Part shown: piece by piece, positions 16,336-26,141 of the stretch
Numbering within the stretch: position 1 is the first letter of the stretch
How the letters are laid out: each line of letters begins with the position of its first letter
NCBI RefSeq assembly: GCF_003390925.1
Contig: NZ_QUBS01000016.1
Coordinates: 1 to 64,000 of the forward strand
DNA: 64,000 nucleotides
Direction: 5' to 3'
Origin: Trinickia diaoshuihuensis
GTDB taxonomy: Bacteria > Pseudomonadota > Gammaproteobacteria > Burkholderiales > Burkholderiaceae
Made by a program: the position numbers and the translations under genes
Notes under the pieces: model-generated
What the model saw: the letters and a program-made list of their open reading frames with translations, nothing else
What the model was told of the DNA's origin: nothing
Databases searched by the model: none

Positions 16336-18723
16336 ATGGCCTTGCACCTGCGTCGCGGCGTTGCCCGAGCCTTGTGCTGGTCTCGAGTCGCACCGCGCCG
16401 GCGCATCGCCGTGCTCGTATGCGCATCGCTGCTTGCGTCGCGCTTCGCTCAAGCGGATCGCGAGCATGCGGTGGATTTGGCCGCCGCAAGAACGGACGCC
16501 GCGCAGGACGTGTACCTCGCGGTCGACTTGAACGGTCAGCCCACCTCGAAAATCGCGCACTTCCGTTTGTCTCAAGGCCGGCTCTATGCGAATGCGACGG
16601 ATTTGGAAGAAGTGGGACTGCGCATCGACCGGCTCGGCGCCGGCGCCACGAGGGAGGTATTGCTCGACGCGATTCCCGGCCTACGGTATCGGTACGATGC
16701 GGCTCGCCAAGCGGTGGACCTAACCGTGCCCGATGCCTTGCGAAGACCCTATACGATCGATACGCGCGCACTGACCGAAGCGCCGGCGGCCACCTCGTCG
16801 AGAGGCCTTTACGTCGACTACGATCTATTCGCGCCGTCGAATTCGGGCCAGCCGATCGCGTTCGGAGACGAAGCGCGGTATTTCACGCCGTCGGGCGTGC
16901 TCAGTCATTCGGGCATTGCCTACCTGTCCGGCGCCAATCGCCGGTATTTGCGCTACGACACATCGTGGAGCCGCTCCAATCCCGCGGCGCCGAGCACCAT
17001 GCAGATCGGCGACACGGTCACATCGTCGCTAAGTTGGAGCCGTCCGATCCGCATCGGTGGATTTCAATGGCGCAGCAACTTCGCGTTGCGGCCCGATTGG
17101 GTCACGTTTCCAGTTCCCGCACTGTATGGCTCCGCGGTCGTCCCATCGAGCGTGGATGTCTACGTCAACAATGTGAAGCAATACAGTGCGAACGTGCCCG
17201 GCGGTCCGTTCATCGTCAACAACGTGTTCGGTATCACGGGGGCGGGCACGGCTACGGTGATCACTCGCGACGCACTGGGCCGAACGGTCTCGACTTCCGT
17301 GCCGATGTATGTCGACTCGCGCATGCTGGCCGCGGGGCTTTGGAGCTATTCCGTCGAGGCCGGTTTATTGCGCCGCGACTACGGGCTGGAGTCTTTCTCC
17401 TACGATCGGCGTCCCGCGCTGAGCGGTTCCGTGCGGCACGGCCTGTCTGACGCGCTCACGTTGGAGGCGCATGGCGAAGGGACACGCGGGATGATCGACG
17501 CGGGCGGCGGTGCCCTGATCGGCATGGGACAGGCGGGCGTGGTCAACGGAGCGCTTGCCGCGAGCGCGGGACGCTTCGCCGGTATTCAGGCCAGCATGGG
17601 CTATCGGCTGATTCAACCGCGATTTTCGATAGAGGCGCAGATGACGCGGGCATACGGCAACTTCGGCGATCTTGCTTCGAGCGACGGGGCGTTGGTTGCG
17701 TCGGCAACCGATCAATTGACGCTCGCCGTGCCGCTCATGCGGCGTCAATCGGTTTCGCTGAGCTACATCGGATCGAAATGCGCGGGCACGCTCGCGTCGC
17801 GGATCGGCGCCGTGTCTTATACGCTAAACGCCGGGCATTTGGTTTCGCTGAATTTGAATGCCTACACGGACTTCAAACAACACCGTGCGTCGGGCCTGTA
17901 CGTATCCCTGAACGTTGCGCTGCCGAACAGCGTTTCCGCGAGCGCGAGTAACGGATTCGGGCACGGCCGCGTCGACACGACCGTCGGCGCGATCCGCACG
18001 CCCGACTATTCGGGCGGGTGGGGTTGGGGCGTGCAAGCGGGAAGGATGGGCGGCGCCGCGTTCGAGCAGACGCAAGTCCAATACATCGGCAACGCAGGCG
18101 AGGCGACCGTCTTGGCGCAACGCACGGGCGGCGTGGCCGGCGCATCATTGGATCTCTCGGGCGCCGTCGTGTTGATGGATCGAAGCATCGAGCTGTCGCG
18201 CCATATCGATGATGGATTCGCTTTGATATCGACCGACGGCGTGGGCGGCGTGCCGGTGCTGCACGACAACCGGTTGATCGGCACGACTGATCGTTCCGGT
18301 CATCTATTGGTGCCCGACTTGAACGCCTATGAGAGCAACGAAATCGCGATCGACAGCATGAGATTGCCGGCCAATGCGCACGTTGGCGCGACGTCCATGA
18401 GCGTCACGCCGCAAGCACGCTCGGGGGTATTGGCGCGGTTCGGGATTACGCGCTATGCGGCTGCATCGGTGATCCTTCGCGATTCGCATGGTGCGCTCAT
18501 TCCCGCGGGATCCCTTGTGCACGACATCGAAAGCGGAAACGACTCGATCGTCGGCTACGACGGGATTGCGTTTATCGATGATTTGAGGCCGGACAACCAC
18601 TTGCTCGTCGGCATCGGCGCGATACGTTGCGCCGTGCAGTTTGCGTATACGCCGGCGCCGGACAACGCCTTGCCGACGATCGGACCGTTGACATGTGAAA
18701 GCTTGACGGAGGCCAGACAATGA
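16336..18723 (+). CDS. Outer-membrane usher of archaic chaperone-usher pilus (CsuD-like)
   Basis: A 795-residue outer-membrane protein. The order is a signal region (ending about residue 36), an N-terminal usher domain beginning VYLAVDLNGQ, and a large beta-barrel. Inside the barrel the plug region has VDVYVNNVKQYSANVPGGPF. C-terminal domains follow, with conserved GVPVLHDNRLIGTTDRSGH and a terminal VQFAYTP. The usher forms the pore and assembly platform for the pilus. Its last bases overlap the next start (ATGA), so the tip-like gene is translationally coupled. The length is usual for CsuD-type ushers. Confidence 0.93.
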   Translation: MALHLRRGVARALCWSRVAPRRRIAVLVCASLLASRFAQADREHAVDLAAARTDAAQDVYLAVDLNGQPTSKIAHFRLSQGRLYANATDLEEVGLRIDRLGAGATREVLLDAIPGLRYRYDAARQAVDLTVPDALRRPYTIDTRALTEAPAATSSRGLYVDYDLFAPSNSGQPIAFGDEARYFTPSGVLSHSGIAYLSGANRRYLRYDTSWSRSNPAAPSTMQIGDTVTSSLSWSRPIRIGGFQWRSNFALRPDWVTFPVPALYGSAVVPSSVDVYVNNVKQYSANVPGGPFIVNNVFGITGAGTATVITRDALGRTVSTSVPMYVDSRMLAAGLWSYSVEAGLLRRDYGLESFSYDRRPALSGSVRHGLSDALTLEAHGEGTRGMIDAGGGALIGMGQAGVVNGALAASAGRFAGIQASMGYRLIQPRFSIEAQMTRAYGNFGDLASSDGALVASATDQLTLAVPLMRRQSVSLSYIGSKCAGTLASRIGAVSYTLNAGHLVSLNLNAYTDFKQHRASGLYVSLNVALPNSVSASASNGFGHGRVDTTVGAIRTPDYSGGWGWGVQAGRMGGAAFEQTQVQYIGNAGEATVLAQRTGGVAGASLDLSGAVVLMDRSIELSRHIDDGFALISTDGVGGVPVLHDNRLIGTTDRSGHLLVPDLNAYESNEIAIDSMRLPANAHVGATSMSVTPQARSGVLARFGITRYAAASVILRDSHGALIPAGSLVHDIESGNDSIVGYDGIAFIDDLRPDNHLLVGIGAIRCAVQFAYTPAPDNALPTIGPLTCESLTEARQ

Positions 18724-19685
18724 AGCTGACACGATGGACGTGGGTGTCGTTCGTTTTCGTCATTCTCGCGCTGCGGCCGGGCGCCGCTCATGCGGCGGGC
18801 TGTTCGGCCTCCGCTTCGTCGATCGATTTCGGGCAGTTGAGCCCGATCGCGCTGCGGGAGGTCGATACCACCGGCTCGATCACGGTGACTTGCACGTGGC
18901 CCGCGCTCGCGGTGATGCCTAACGCGCTCGTTTGCCTTAACTTGGGCGGGCCCGACCCGCGCGTATTGAGGAACGGCGGTAACACGCTTCAATACACGCT
19001 GTATCAGGACGCGTCGCGCTTGACCGCATGGGGCTCCGTCGCCGCGGGTACGCAGCCGATTGCGCTAGTGTTGACCAAGCCGCCCGCCGGCGTCAGCGCG
19101 TCGCAATCGGTCACGATCTACGGACGGATCGCAGGCAATCAACCGGCCGTGCCAACGGTGAACAATAGCAACACGACGTACAAAGAGATGTTCAACGGCA
19201 CGTCGACCGCATTGAGCTATGGGTTCTATCGCTTCATCGAACCGACATGCGCGGGACTCGCGGCGACCGATCGCTTCCCGTTCGACGTTTCGGCCATCGT
19301 GGTCAACGACTGCAATATCACGGCGACGGGCGTTGGTTTTGGCGCGGTATCGGTGACGACAGCGCATTTGCGCTCCACCGGCACGATCACCGCTCGCTGC
19401 ACGAACGGGGACGCGTGGCGAATCGCCCTCAGCGCCGGCGCCGGCGGCAACGTATCCGCGCGGAGAATGCAGCGTTCGGGCGGCGGTGGCGAGGTGGCCT
19501 ACCAGCTCTACCTCGATTCCAGCCATGCGACGGTATGGGGAGACGGCGCCAAGGGGACATCGACGGGAACGGGAACCGGGAGCGGCTATGCGACGGTGCT
19601 CACCGTTTACGGAGATGTGCCCGCGCAAACCACGCCGGCGCCGGGGAACTATAGCGACACGATTACGGCCACGATTAGTTTTTAG
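18720..19685 (+). CDS. Two-domain spore coat U protein, probable pilus tip adhesin (CsuE-like)
   Basis: A 321-residue secreted protein with a signal peptide (residues 1-25). Two spore coat U domains follow: one from GCSASASSIDFGQL and one from NDCNITATGVGF, ending TYSDT-like strand residues (NYSDTITATISF). CsuE-type two-domain proteins cap archaic pili and mediate attachment to surfaces. It closes the operon; compared with Acinetobacter csuA/BABCDE this cluster lacks the extra minor pilins. The two domains differ from each other, as expected for tip proteins. Confidence 0.88.
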   Translation: MKLTRWTWVSFVFVILALRPGAAHAAGCSASASSIDFGQLSPIALREVDTTGSITVTCTWPALAVMPNALVCLNLGGPDPRVLRNGGNTLQYTLYQDASRLTAWGSVAAGTQPIALVLTKPPAGVSASQSVTIYGRIAGNQPAVPTVNNSNTTYKEMFNGTSTALSYGFYRFIEPTCAGLAATDRFPFDVSAIVVNDCNITATGVGFGAVSVTTAHLRSTGTITARCTNGDAWRIALSAGAGGNVSARRMQRSGGGGEVAYQLYLDSSHATVWGDGAKGTSTGTGTGSGYATVLTVYGDVPAQTTPAPGNYSDTITATISF

Positions 19686-19845
19686 GAACGTTCCGAAAGG
19701 GGCGCTTTCGATGCAGTGGTTTGTTTGACGCATTCTTTCGAGACGGTTAGTTTCCGCATTCCAATAGCGAGGCCGACGATACTTTTGATGTGGTCGGCCG
19801 GCGGTCACTACGCGCGACGATGCGCCGTCAAAGAGAGAGTGAGTC

Positions 19846-22135
19846 GTGAACGATTCGAATATGCCGAGCGCTTCGAACGCGGCTGCGCAAGCGCAGCCTC
19901 CACGCATTGTGATCGGCGAGGGGCGAGGGCCGATGCTCTTCGACTCGACCAGCGAATTGATTTGCGTGAAGCAGCAGCCGTTGCCCGGCATCGTGATCTT
20001 CGTGCACGGCGTGAATTCGGAAGGCGAATGGTTCGAGGCGGCGGAGGAGGGCTTGTGCAAGGGGCTGAACCGGCGGCTCGCGCGGCTCGACGACCAGATG
20101 GCGTATCGGGGTGTGGCCGGTGGGCAGCTTGCGCCTGCTCAGTACACCGGGAGTTTGACTCCGGATGGGTTTTTGAACCCGGCATTGCTGCCCGACACAT
20201 ACATCAAGCCCGATCCGTCGTTCTCTCCTGTCATCCATTTTCGTTGGGGCTACAAGGCCAATAAGGAGGAGTTGAAGGAGTACGGCGACAAGATCTTCTT
20301 GAACGAGCAGAACTATTGGGGAGGCGGGCCGTTCGCGAACGGCACGTCCAGCTTGCCCGATCTATGGCACGAAGGCTTGGACGACCGCATTTTCGGTTTC
20401 ATTTCCGTGCAGGCGGTTAATCCGACCCAGCGCCCACTATTCCGGACACCGCCGCGCGGCTATTGCGTATTGGCCGCTTTGCGCCTCGCTAAGCTGGTAG
20501 AGTCGATTCGGCGCAAACAGGCAAGTGTGCCGATCACGATCGTTTGCCATAGCCAGGGCAACATGGTTGGCCTCGCGGCGGCGTTCTTCGGCGATGCGTT
20601 GCCGCCGGTCACGGATCCCTGGAATAACACGGGACGTTGCGTCGCCGATGCGTATGTCTTGGCCAATCCACCCTACAGCCTCGCAAACGCGGGGGCCGGT
20701 ATGGAGAATTGGTCGCAACGCAAGGCACGTGACATCAACAACCGTGGCGGTCGAGAAACGTATACGGCGCGCACAAAGACATTCGGTGCGTTTCTCGACA
20801 TCATTCGCGACCGTGCCGCGTTGGAAATGCCTGCCGATCAAATCGATCGCGATATGGGCAATACGCGCACTTCCGAGAGCGGCGGCAAGCCGTACGCAGC
20901 AGGCGACGATAGAACCGCACATGGCTTGAACGGCAACACGTACGGACGCGTGACACTCTATTGCTGTCCGCACGACCAGGTGATTTCCACTCTATTGCTG
21001 TCCGCACGACCAGGTGATTTCCGCGATGACGGTCCAAGGGATCGGATGGCGGGGGCTAGGTTATGCCGGCAATCAGCCATCGCAAGAGTTGAGCGACGTG
21101 GGCGCTCAGGGTGTGCTGACTCAGCGCGTGTTCGCGAGCGGCATCAAGGTGGGCGAGTGTCGCGAATACCGGTTTTGGGAAGACGACTGGCGCTATGAGA
21201 AGGGCAGTACGCCCGGCTTCTGGTATCCCCCTTCGCCACCGGCCAAATACGGGTTGACTCGTGCATGGAGCGGGAATGAAGACGCTATAGCTCGGGTGTT
21301 GACTACGGCGACCGCGCCGGTGCTCTATGTCGTGACGCTAGCGACATCCGCATTCAAGCTGTTTCGCGTTAATGCCGACCCGCCCAAGGGTTGGACGGTC
21401 AGGGTGGATGCACCGCCGCTCGACGAACCGTTCGAGCCGGAAGCATTGCGTTATGGGCGTCGCACGAACGTCAGCGATGGTCCACATGCGACGAGCGTCT
21501 TCAACGAGGGCAACGATCCACCTGCGGCTGCGCGAGATGCGGAAAAGCTGGAGAAGAAAGCCGATGACCCGTACGACAACTACGCGGCAGAGGAAGAGGC
21601 GCAACAGGCGATCGGCAATGTGGAGAGCGAGGCGTCGCAGCGGTACGAGGATCATGCCGTCTTGAGGATGCGTGCGCGCAGGGTCGGCGATCCTTCATGG
21701 GTGGACAAGGACGGCAATGTGATCGGCGAGGACGGGAAGAGCGTTGCGCCGGAGGGCTATGAGCAATGGCGCAACAAGCAGGTCACGCAGATTCTGGACG
21801 CCGGACGGACGAACAATCCGACCAATCACTCGACGATCATGACGAACCCGATGCATGCCGAGAAGGCGCTCGCGTATGACGTGGCGATCGGGTTGTGTTA
21901 TTTGACGCCCGAGCAATTGACCGAGTTGCGGATCGAAGCGGACTGGCGGTTGGGCGAGGGTTTGGAAGACGAACATCCGAATAAACAATACACAACATAT
22001 TTTGCGATGGGGAAAATGAAGGGAGAGTTCCTCAGCGATTGGATTGCATCAAAGGATAGTGAGGCGAGGCGGCCCGAGAAGATCGCCGACGAACGCGAAG
22101 GCGAGTTTTTTCTGAAGGTCGGGGGCATCGTATGA
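19846..22135 (+). pseudogene. tle3: Tle3-like T6SS phospholipase effector gene, interrupted by a 34-bp tandem duplication
   Basis: Two adjacent frames encode parts of one alpha/beta-hydrolase effector. The 5' part (19846 on) has the N-terminal IVIFVHGVNSEG and the nucleophile motif CHSQGN with Ser236, then reads into CCPHDQV around residue 377. The 3' part (from about 21014) continues ISAMTVQGIGWRG to its end at 22135. Deleting one copy of an exact 34-bp repeat (20954-20987 and 20988-21021) joins them into about 751 residues without any other change. The intact family (Tle3, DUF3274-type) degrades phospholipids in rival cells after T6SS delivery. The next gene looks like its adapter and overlaps the stop by four bases. 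As sequenced, the product would lose its C-terminal half just after the likely catalytic Asp. Confidence 0.8.
20954..21021. repeat. Exact 34-bp tandem duplication inside tle3
   Basis: Positions 20954-20987 and 20988-21021 are identical, unit beginning CACTCTATTGCTGTCCGCAC. Because 34 is not a multiple of three, the second copy shifts the reading frame. With one copy removed, the reading frame runs CCPHDQVISAMTVQG, which is coherent protein. No inverted repeats or IS ends flank it, so slippage or recombination between short repeats, or an assembly error, are the likely origins. Confidence 0.95.
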
Positions 22136-23613
22136 ACCGCATGATCTCAACTTGGCGTCGAAGGATGGGCCTCGCTCTTGTAGCAATGGCGTTAGCTGCG
22201 GTCATCGTGTTGGTTTGGAGCTCGAGCGTCGGCCCCACGCCGGCGGATGAGCTAGATCTAGGAGATTGGATGAAGCGACTGACTGTAGTACCGGGATTGT
22301 TCGCCCTGGTGACGTTTTTTGTCACGACGATGGCGACGTTCACGTTCGCAGAAGCAGCAACGCCCCAGGCTACGATGGGACTATCCTCTGTGGGTCGGGA
22401 GTCGGCGAATCCGTTCATGGCACAAGTCGTAGGGCTTGAATGGCTAAATCCTCTCCAGCGCCGTGACTATCCCACTGAGTGGCAAATACTGTGGACGATG
22501 GGGCTGGTGAAACCAAATGATCGCGACGACATGGTGCGTACCATGCCCGAAACGTTTTCGACGCTTCGATCGATCGGAGCACTTGTGTACGGCAATGCCG
22601 GTAAAGAAACCTTCAAGGGCTACTATCACAAGTACGTGAATAAGCTCCTAGGCTTGTTCGGTGATCGCTACGTAATGAACGCAAAGTATTTCTACACGGT
22701 CAAGTCCGATAACAGAAACGACTGGCGAGAGCTAGCGGGAATCCATGTCGAGTTTGCGATTCCGCCTCGGCTTGATCCGATCGAAGCTCAAGCGTACTTG
22801 CGGGACGAAATCATCAACAACTACGAGATCGGCAACCGATCCGCTCGTGGCCTATGGAGCCACGACACCCCGCCTGACGTCCGCATAACCCAGGGCGGCG
22901 CCAACGCCGGCTTCACCTCGTTAAACGCGGCACTCGACTACCTACAGGCGAACCCTGATAAAAGCGTCTGGGTCATGAACTGGGATGCGCCGAACTTTCC
23001 GCCTAAAGATGGCCAAATCAACGAAAACATGGTGCTGCTGTTCCTAGTAGGCCCGGACTTCAACACCGAGCGCGCACCGCTTGCGTGGATCGGCCGTGCC
23101 GCGACGAGCAACGTAAAGGACTTCGAGTCAAAGGTCGGTACGACACGCGCGGTCGAAGCATGGAAAGCGGCGATCGCGACAGCCGCTAGCAACGCCAACG
23201 TCCCGGCGACGAGCATCGACTACGTCATCCACGACGCCGGCCAAGGCAACGACGAGGCATCGTCGCGAATCGGTACGCTTGGCCGAACGTTGACGGAAAC
23301 ACTTCCGGAATTCGATTTCCGAAAACAGACGTTCAACACGCCGGGTCTGCTCGGAGATATGGGCACAGGCACGGCGCTAACGGACGTCGTACTTGCCATC
23401 GGCCGTGCAAACCATCTCGGCGAGCGCGTCCTAGTGGCCGGAACGAGCGATGCTGACCATCCTGTCGCCATCGTAATCGCCCCGCCAACTCAACCTGTGC
23501 CGATCGACCCAACCGCCGATTGGTTTCGCGCCCGAGGTGGGAATAACGCGTACTTGCCGTGGTGGGGCCGCCGCCACGACACTCAATATGGCCAGCAAGG
23601 ATGGTCATGGTGA
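22132..23613 (+). CDS. tla3: Tla3-like T6SS lipase adapter (DUF2875-type)
   Basis: A 493-residue protein anchored by two N-terminal hydrophobic helices (about residues 11-30 and 50-75), with a large remaining domain beginning ATPQATMGLSSVG. The arrangement directly after a Tle3-like lipase, overlapping its stop by four bases, is that of Pseudomonas aeruginosa tle3-tla3, where Tla3 targets the lipase to VgrG2b. The C-terminal part (LLGDMGTGTAL, RVLVAGTSD) has a thiolase/ketosynthase-like look with no obvious catalytic triad. Base composition seems somewhat lower in GC than the flanking core genes, which hints at transfer. It could alternatively be an immunity-type membrane protein; family assignment is from context and recall. 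Confidence 0.62.
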   Translation: MNRMISTWRRRMGLALVAMALAAVIVLVWSSSVGPTPADELDLGDWMKRLTVVPGLFALVTFFVTTMATFTFAEAATPQATMGLSSVGRESANPFMAQVVGLEWLNPLQRRDYPTEWQILWTMGLVKPNDRDDMVRTMPETFSTLRSIGALVYGNAGKETFKGYYHKYVNKLLGLFGDRYVMNAKYFYTVKSDNRNDWRELAGIHVEFAIPPRLDPIEAQAYLRDEIINNYEIGNRSARGLWSHDTPPDVRITQGGANAGFTSLNAALDYLQANPDKSVWVMNWDAPNFPPKDGQINENMVLLFLVGPDFNTERAPLAWIGRAATSNVKDFESKVGTTRAVEAWKAAIATAASNANVPATSIDYVIHDAGQGNDEASSRIGTLGRTLTETLPEFDFRKQTFNTPGLLGDMGTGTALTDVVLAIGRANHLGERVLVAGTSDADHPVAIVIAPPTQPVPIDPTADWFRARGGNNAYLPWWGRRHDTQYGQQGWSW

Positions 23614-23743
23614 CCTAGACGTCCGCCCAAGCGCTCAATGACGCTCGTGTCCGCGTCGAGTTGAAATGGAAATACGCGGCATCCTTGCTAGAATCGGCCT
23701 CGTTCGCCATTCGGCGAAGCGTCAAATATCCTAAGCGAATCAC

Positions 23744-23836
23744 ATGACTATTTTGAAGACCCTCTCTCTCGTCGGCGCGGCCGGCCTCACCGCATCCGCC
23801 TTGCTGCACTATCTTCTCGCTCATCCGTTGATGTAA
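23744..23836 (+). CDS. Possible 30-residue membrane peptide
   Basis: A short frame encodes a peptide starting MTILKTLSLVGAAG and ending LLAHPLM, with one hydrophobic segment from about residue 6 to 26. The ribosome binding site is weak. It lies between the Tla3-like gene and the siderophore-interacting protein gene. The composition looks like a small membrane protein rather than random sequence, but there is no further support. Confidence 0.3.
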   Translation: MTILKTLSLVGAAGLTASALLHYLLAHPLM

Positions 23837-23921
23837 GCGGGCGATATGCCTTCGGCCTTTTGAATTTCGATGCGAGAGTCGGCCAATCTGGACAAAGCGG
23901 AACCGAACCCGGGAGCGCGAG

Positions 23922-24668
23922 ATGAGTTTCACCTTTAAACGCGTCATGCATGAGTTGCGCAGACGCAAGCTTACCGTCCGCGCGACGCAGCGCGTGACGC
24001 CGGAGATGCTGCGCGTGACGTTCGCGGGCGACGATCTGCGTAATTTCACGAGCGCCGCACCCGACGATCACATCAAGCTCTTTATCGTGCAAGAGAACGG
24101 CGACGTGGTGTCGCGCGACTACACGCCTCGCCGCTTCGATACGGGCGAGCGCACGCTCGACGTGGATTTCGCCTTGCATGACGCGGGACCCGCCACGCGC
24201 TGGGCGCTGGCCGCCAAGCCCGGCGATACGCTCGAGGTGGGCGGGCCGAAGGGATCGCGAGTCATGGAAGGCGAACCCGATTGGTGGCTCTTGGTCGGCG
24301 ACGAGACGGCGCTACCGGCGATCGGACGTACGATCGAGGAAGCGCCTGCCGGAACGAAGGTGATCAGCCTGGCAGCCGTCACGAGCGAGGCCAACGAGCA
24401 ACATTTCGAGACGCGCGCGCAATACGAGGCGCACTGGGTGCACCGGCCGGCCGAGCGCGCCGACGATCCGCAACCGTTCCTCGATGCGCTCGCGAAGCTC
24501 GCGCTACCCGAGGGCGATGGGTTCGTCTGGATCGCGGCGGAGGCGCATGTGACGCGCGCGGTGCGCGACTACATGCGCGGCGAGCGAAAGCGCCCGCCCA
24601 GCGCGGTGAAGGCCACCGGTTATTGGATCAAAGGCCGCGCCGACGCAAGCGAAAAGTTCGAAGACTGA
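23922..24668 (+). CDS. Siderophore-interacting protein (ferric-siderophore reductase family)
   Basis: A 248-residue cytoplasmic flavoprotein of the ViuB/SIP type. It has the FAD-binding motif SRDYTPRRFD (about residues 67-76), the GPKGS and LVGDETALPAIGRTIE segments of the NAD(P)H-binding half, and a C-terminal FVWIAAEAHVTRAVRDYM. Members reduce ferric siderophores to release iron. GGGAGCGCGAG precedes the ATG. No siderophore receptor or synthesis genes are nearby, so it may serve imported siderophores made elsewhere. Confidence 0.92.
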   Translation: MSFTFKRVMHELRRRKLTVRATQRVTPEMLRVTFAGDDLRNFTSAAPDDHIKLFIVQENGDVVSRDYTPRRFDTGERTLDVDFALHDAGPATRWALAAKPGDTLEVGGPKGSRVMEGEPDWWLLVGDETALPAIGRTIEEAPAGTKVISLAAVTSEANEQHFETRAQYEAHWVHRPAERADDPQPFLDALAKLALPEGDGFVWIAAEAHVTRAVRDYMRGERKRPPSAVKATGYWIKGRADASEKFED

Positions 24669-24695
24669 GCGGCGGGCGGCAACGCCGACCGGGGC

Positions 24696-26072
24696 TCAAT
24701 CAACGGCGTTGAGCGCATCGGATAGCGCACTCACCAAGTCGTCGATTTCGTGCGGTTCGGAGATGAACGGCGGCGCGAGTTGGATCGTGTCGCCGCCGAA
24801 TCGCACATAAAAGCCTTTTTTCCAACAGTGCATCGCAATGTCGAACGGCCGGCGCGCCGGTTCGCCGGGCTTGGGCGCGATCGTGAGGCCTGCCGCGAGC
24901 CCGCAGTTGCGGATGTCGGCGATATGGCGTTGACCCTTGAGCCCATGCACCGCCGCTTCGAACCGCGGCGCCAATTCGCGGACGCGGCTCACCGCTGCCT
25001 CTTTCTCCAGTAGATCGAGCGCGGCGATGCCCGCCGCGCACGCCACCGGATGCGCCGAGTAGGTGTAGCCGTGCGGAAACTCGAGCATGTAATCGGGGCC
25101 GCCGGCCGCCATGAACGTCTCGTAGATTTCCTTGCTCGCGACGACGGCGCCGAGCGGTTGCGCGCCGTTCGTGACTTGCTTCGCGAAATTCGCGATATCG
25201 GGCGTGACGCCGAAGAACTGAGCGCCCGTCATCGCGCCCGTACGGCCGAAGCCCGTAATGACTTCGTCGAAAATAAGCAGAATGTCGTGCGCCGTGCAAA
25301 TTTCGCGCAGACGCTGCAAATAGCCTTTCGGCGGCACGACGACGCCTGCCGAGCCGGAGAACGGTTCGACGATGACGGCCGCGATGTTCGACGCGTCGTG
25401 CAACGCAATCAGATCGAGCAGCCGGTCGGCCAACTGCGCCCCATGTTCCGGCTGACCGCGCGAGAACCGGTTTTCGGGCAATTGCGTATGCGGGAGGAAG
25501 TCCGCTTCGATGCCTTGGCCGAATAACTTGCGGTTCGGGCCGATCCCGCCTACCGAAATGCCCCCGAAGTTCACGCCGTGGTAACCCTTCTCCCGGCCGA
25601 TCAATCGGGTCTTCGTCCCCTTGCCCTTGGCGCGCCAATAAGCGCGCGCCATTTTGAGCGACGTATCCGCCGCTTCGGAACCCGAGCCCGTGAAAAAGAC
25701 GTAGTCGAGCCCGTCCGGCGTCAGCGCCTTGATCTTATTGGCGAGTTCGAACGATTTCGGGTGACCGAATTGGAATGCGGGGGCGTAATCGAGTTGGGCG
25801 ACCTGGCGGCTCACCGCCTCCGTGATTTCCGTGCGCCCGTGACCGAGGCCGCAGCACCAGAGGCCCGAGAGGCCGTCGAAGATCTTTCGGCCGTCGGCAT
25901 CGGTGTAATAGGCCCCTTGGCCGCCGACGATCATGCGCGGATCGGCCTTGAACTGCCGGTTCGCGGTGAACGGCATCCAATGCGCTTCGAGCCACGCCGC
26001 ATCGGTACGAACCTCATCCTGGCTGCGCTTCGATCCGTTCTCGATTCCGGTCATGTCGGTCATGTCGTTCAT
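24696..26072 (-). CDS. Class III aminotransferase (omega-amino acid:pyruvate / beta-alanine type)
   Basis: A 458-residue PLP enzyme. WMPFTANRQFKADPRM near the N-terminus and GLSGLWCCGLGHGR are typical of beta-alanine/omega-amino acid:pyruvate aminotransferases. LLIFDEVITGFGRTG holds the cofactor-binding Asp, followed by IANFAKQVTNGAQPLGAVV with the Schiff-base lysine. It transfers the amino group of omega-amino acids to pyruvate. A LysR-type gene is divergent, with a GATAT/ATATC palindrome between them, the usual layout for local control. Confidence 0.9.
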   Translation of the reverse strand: MNDMTDMTGIENGSKRSQDEVRTDAAWLEAHWMPFTANRQFKADPRMIVGGQGAYYTDADGRKIFDGLSGLWCCGLGHGRTEITEAVSRQVAQLDYAPAFQFGHPKSFELANKIKALTPDGLDYVFFTGSGSEAADTSLKMARAYWRAKGKGTKTRLIGREKGYHGVNFGGISVGGIGPNRKLFGQGIEADFLPHTQLPENRFSRGQPEHGAQLADRLLDLIALHDASNIAAVIVEPFSGSAGVVVPPKGYLQRLREICTAHDILLIFDEVITGFGRTGAMTGAQFFGVTPDIANFAKQVTNGAQPLGAVVASKEIYETFMAAGGPDYMLEFPHGYTYSAHPVACAAGIAALDLLEKEAAVSRVRELAPRFEAAVHGLKGQRHIADIRNCGLAAGLTIAPKPGEPARRPFDIAMHCWKKGFYVRFGGDTIQLAPPFISEPHEIDDLVSALSDALNAVD

Positions 26073-26141
26073 ATCGGTCGGCGCGGGGCGCCCCTCGCAG
26101 TGGGTACATTGCGTATTTTCGGCTGGACGATTAGTCTCTTC

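Noticed and set aside
21014-22135. Separate gene starting at the GTG at 21014
   Set aside because: It begins inside the 34-bp repeat, has no ribosome binding site, and reads as the direct continuation of the Tle3-like protein.
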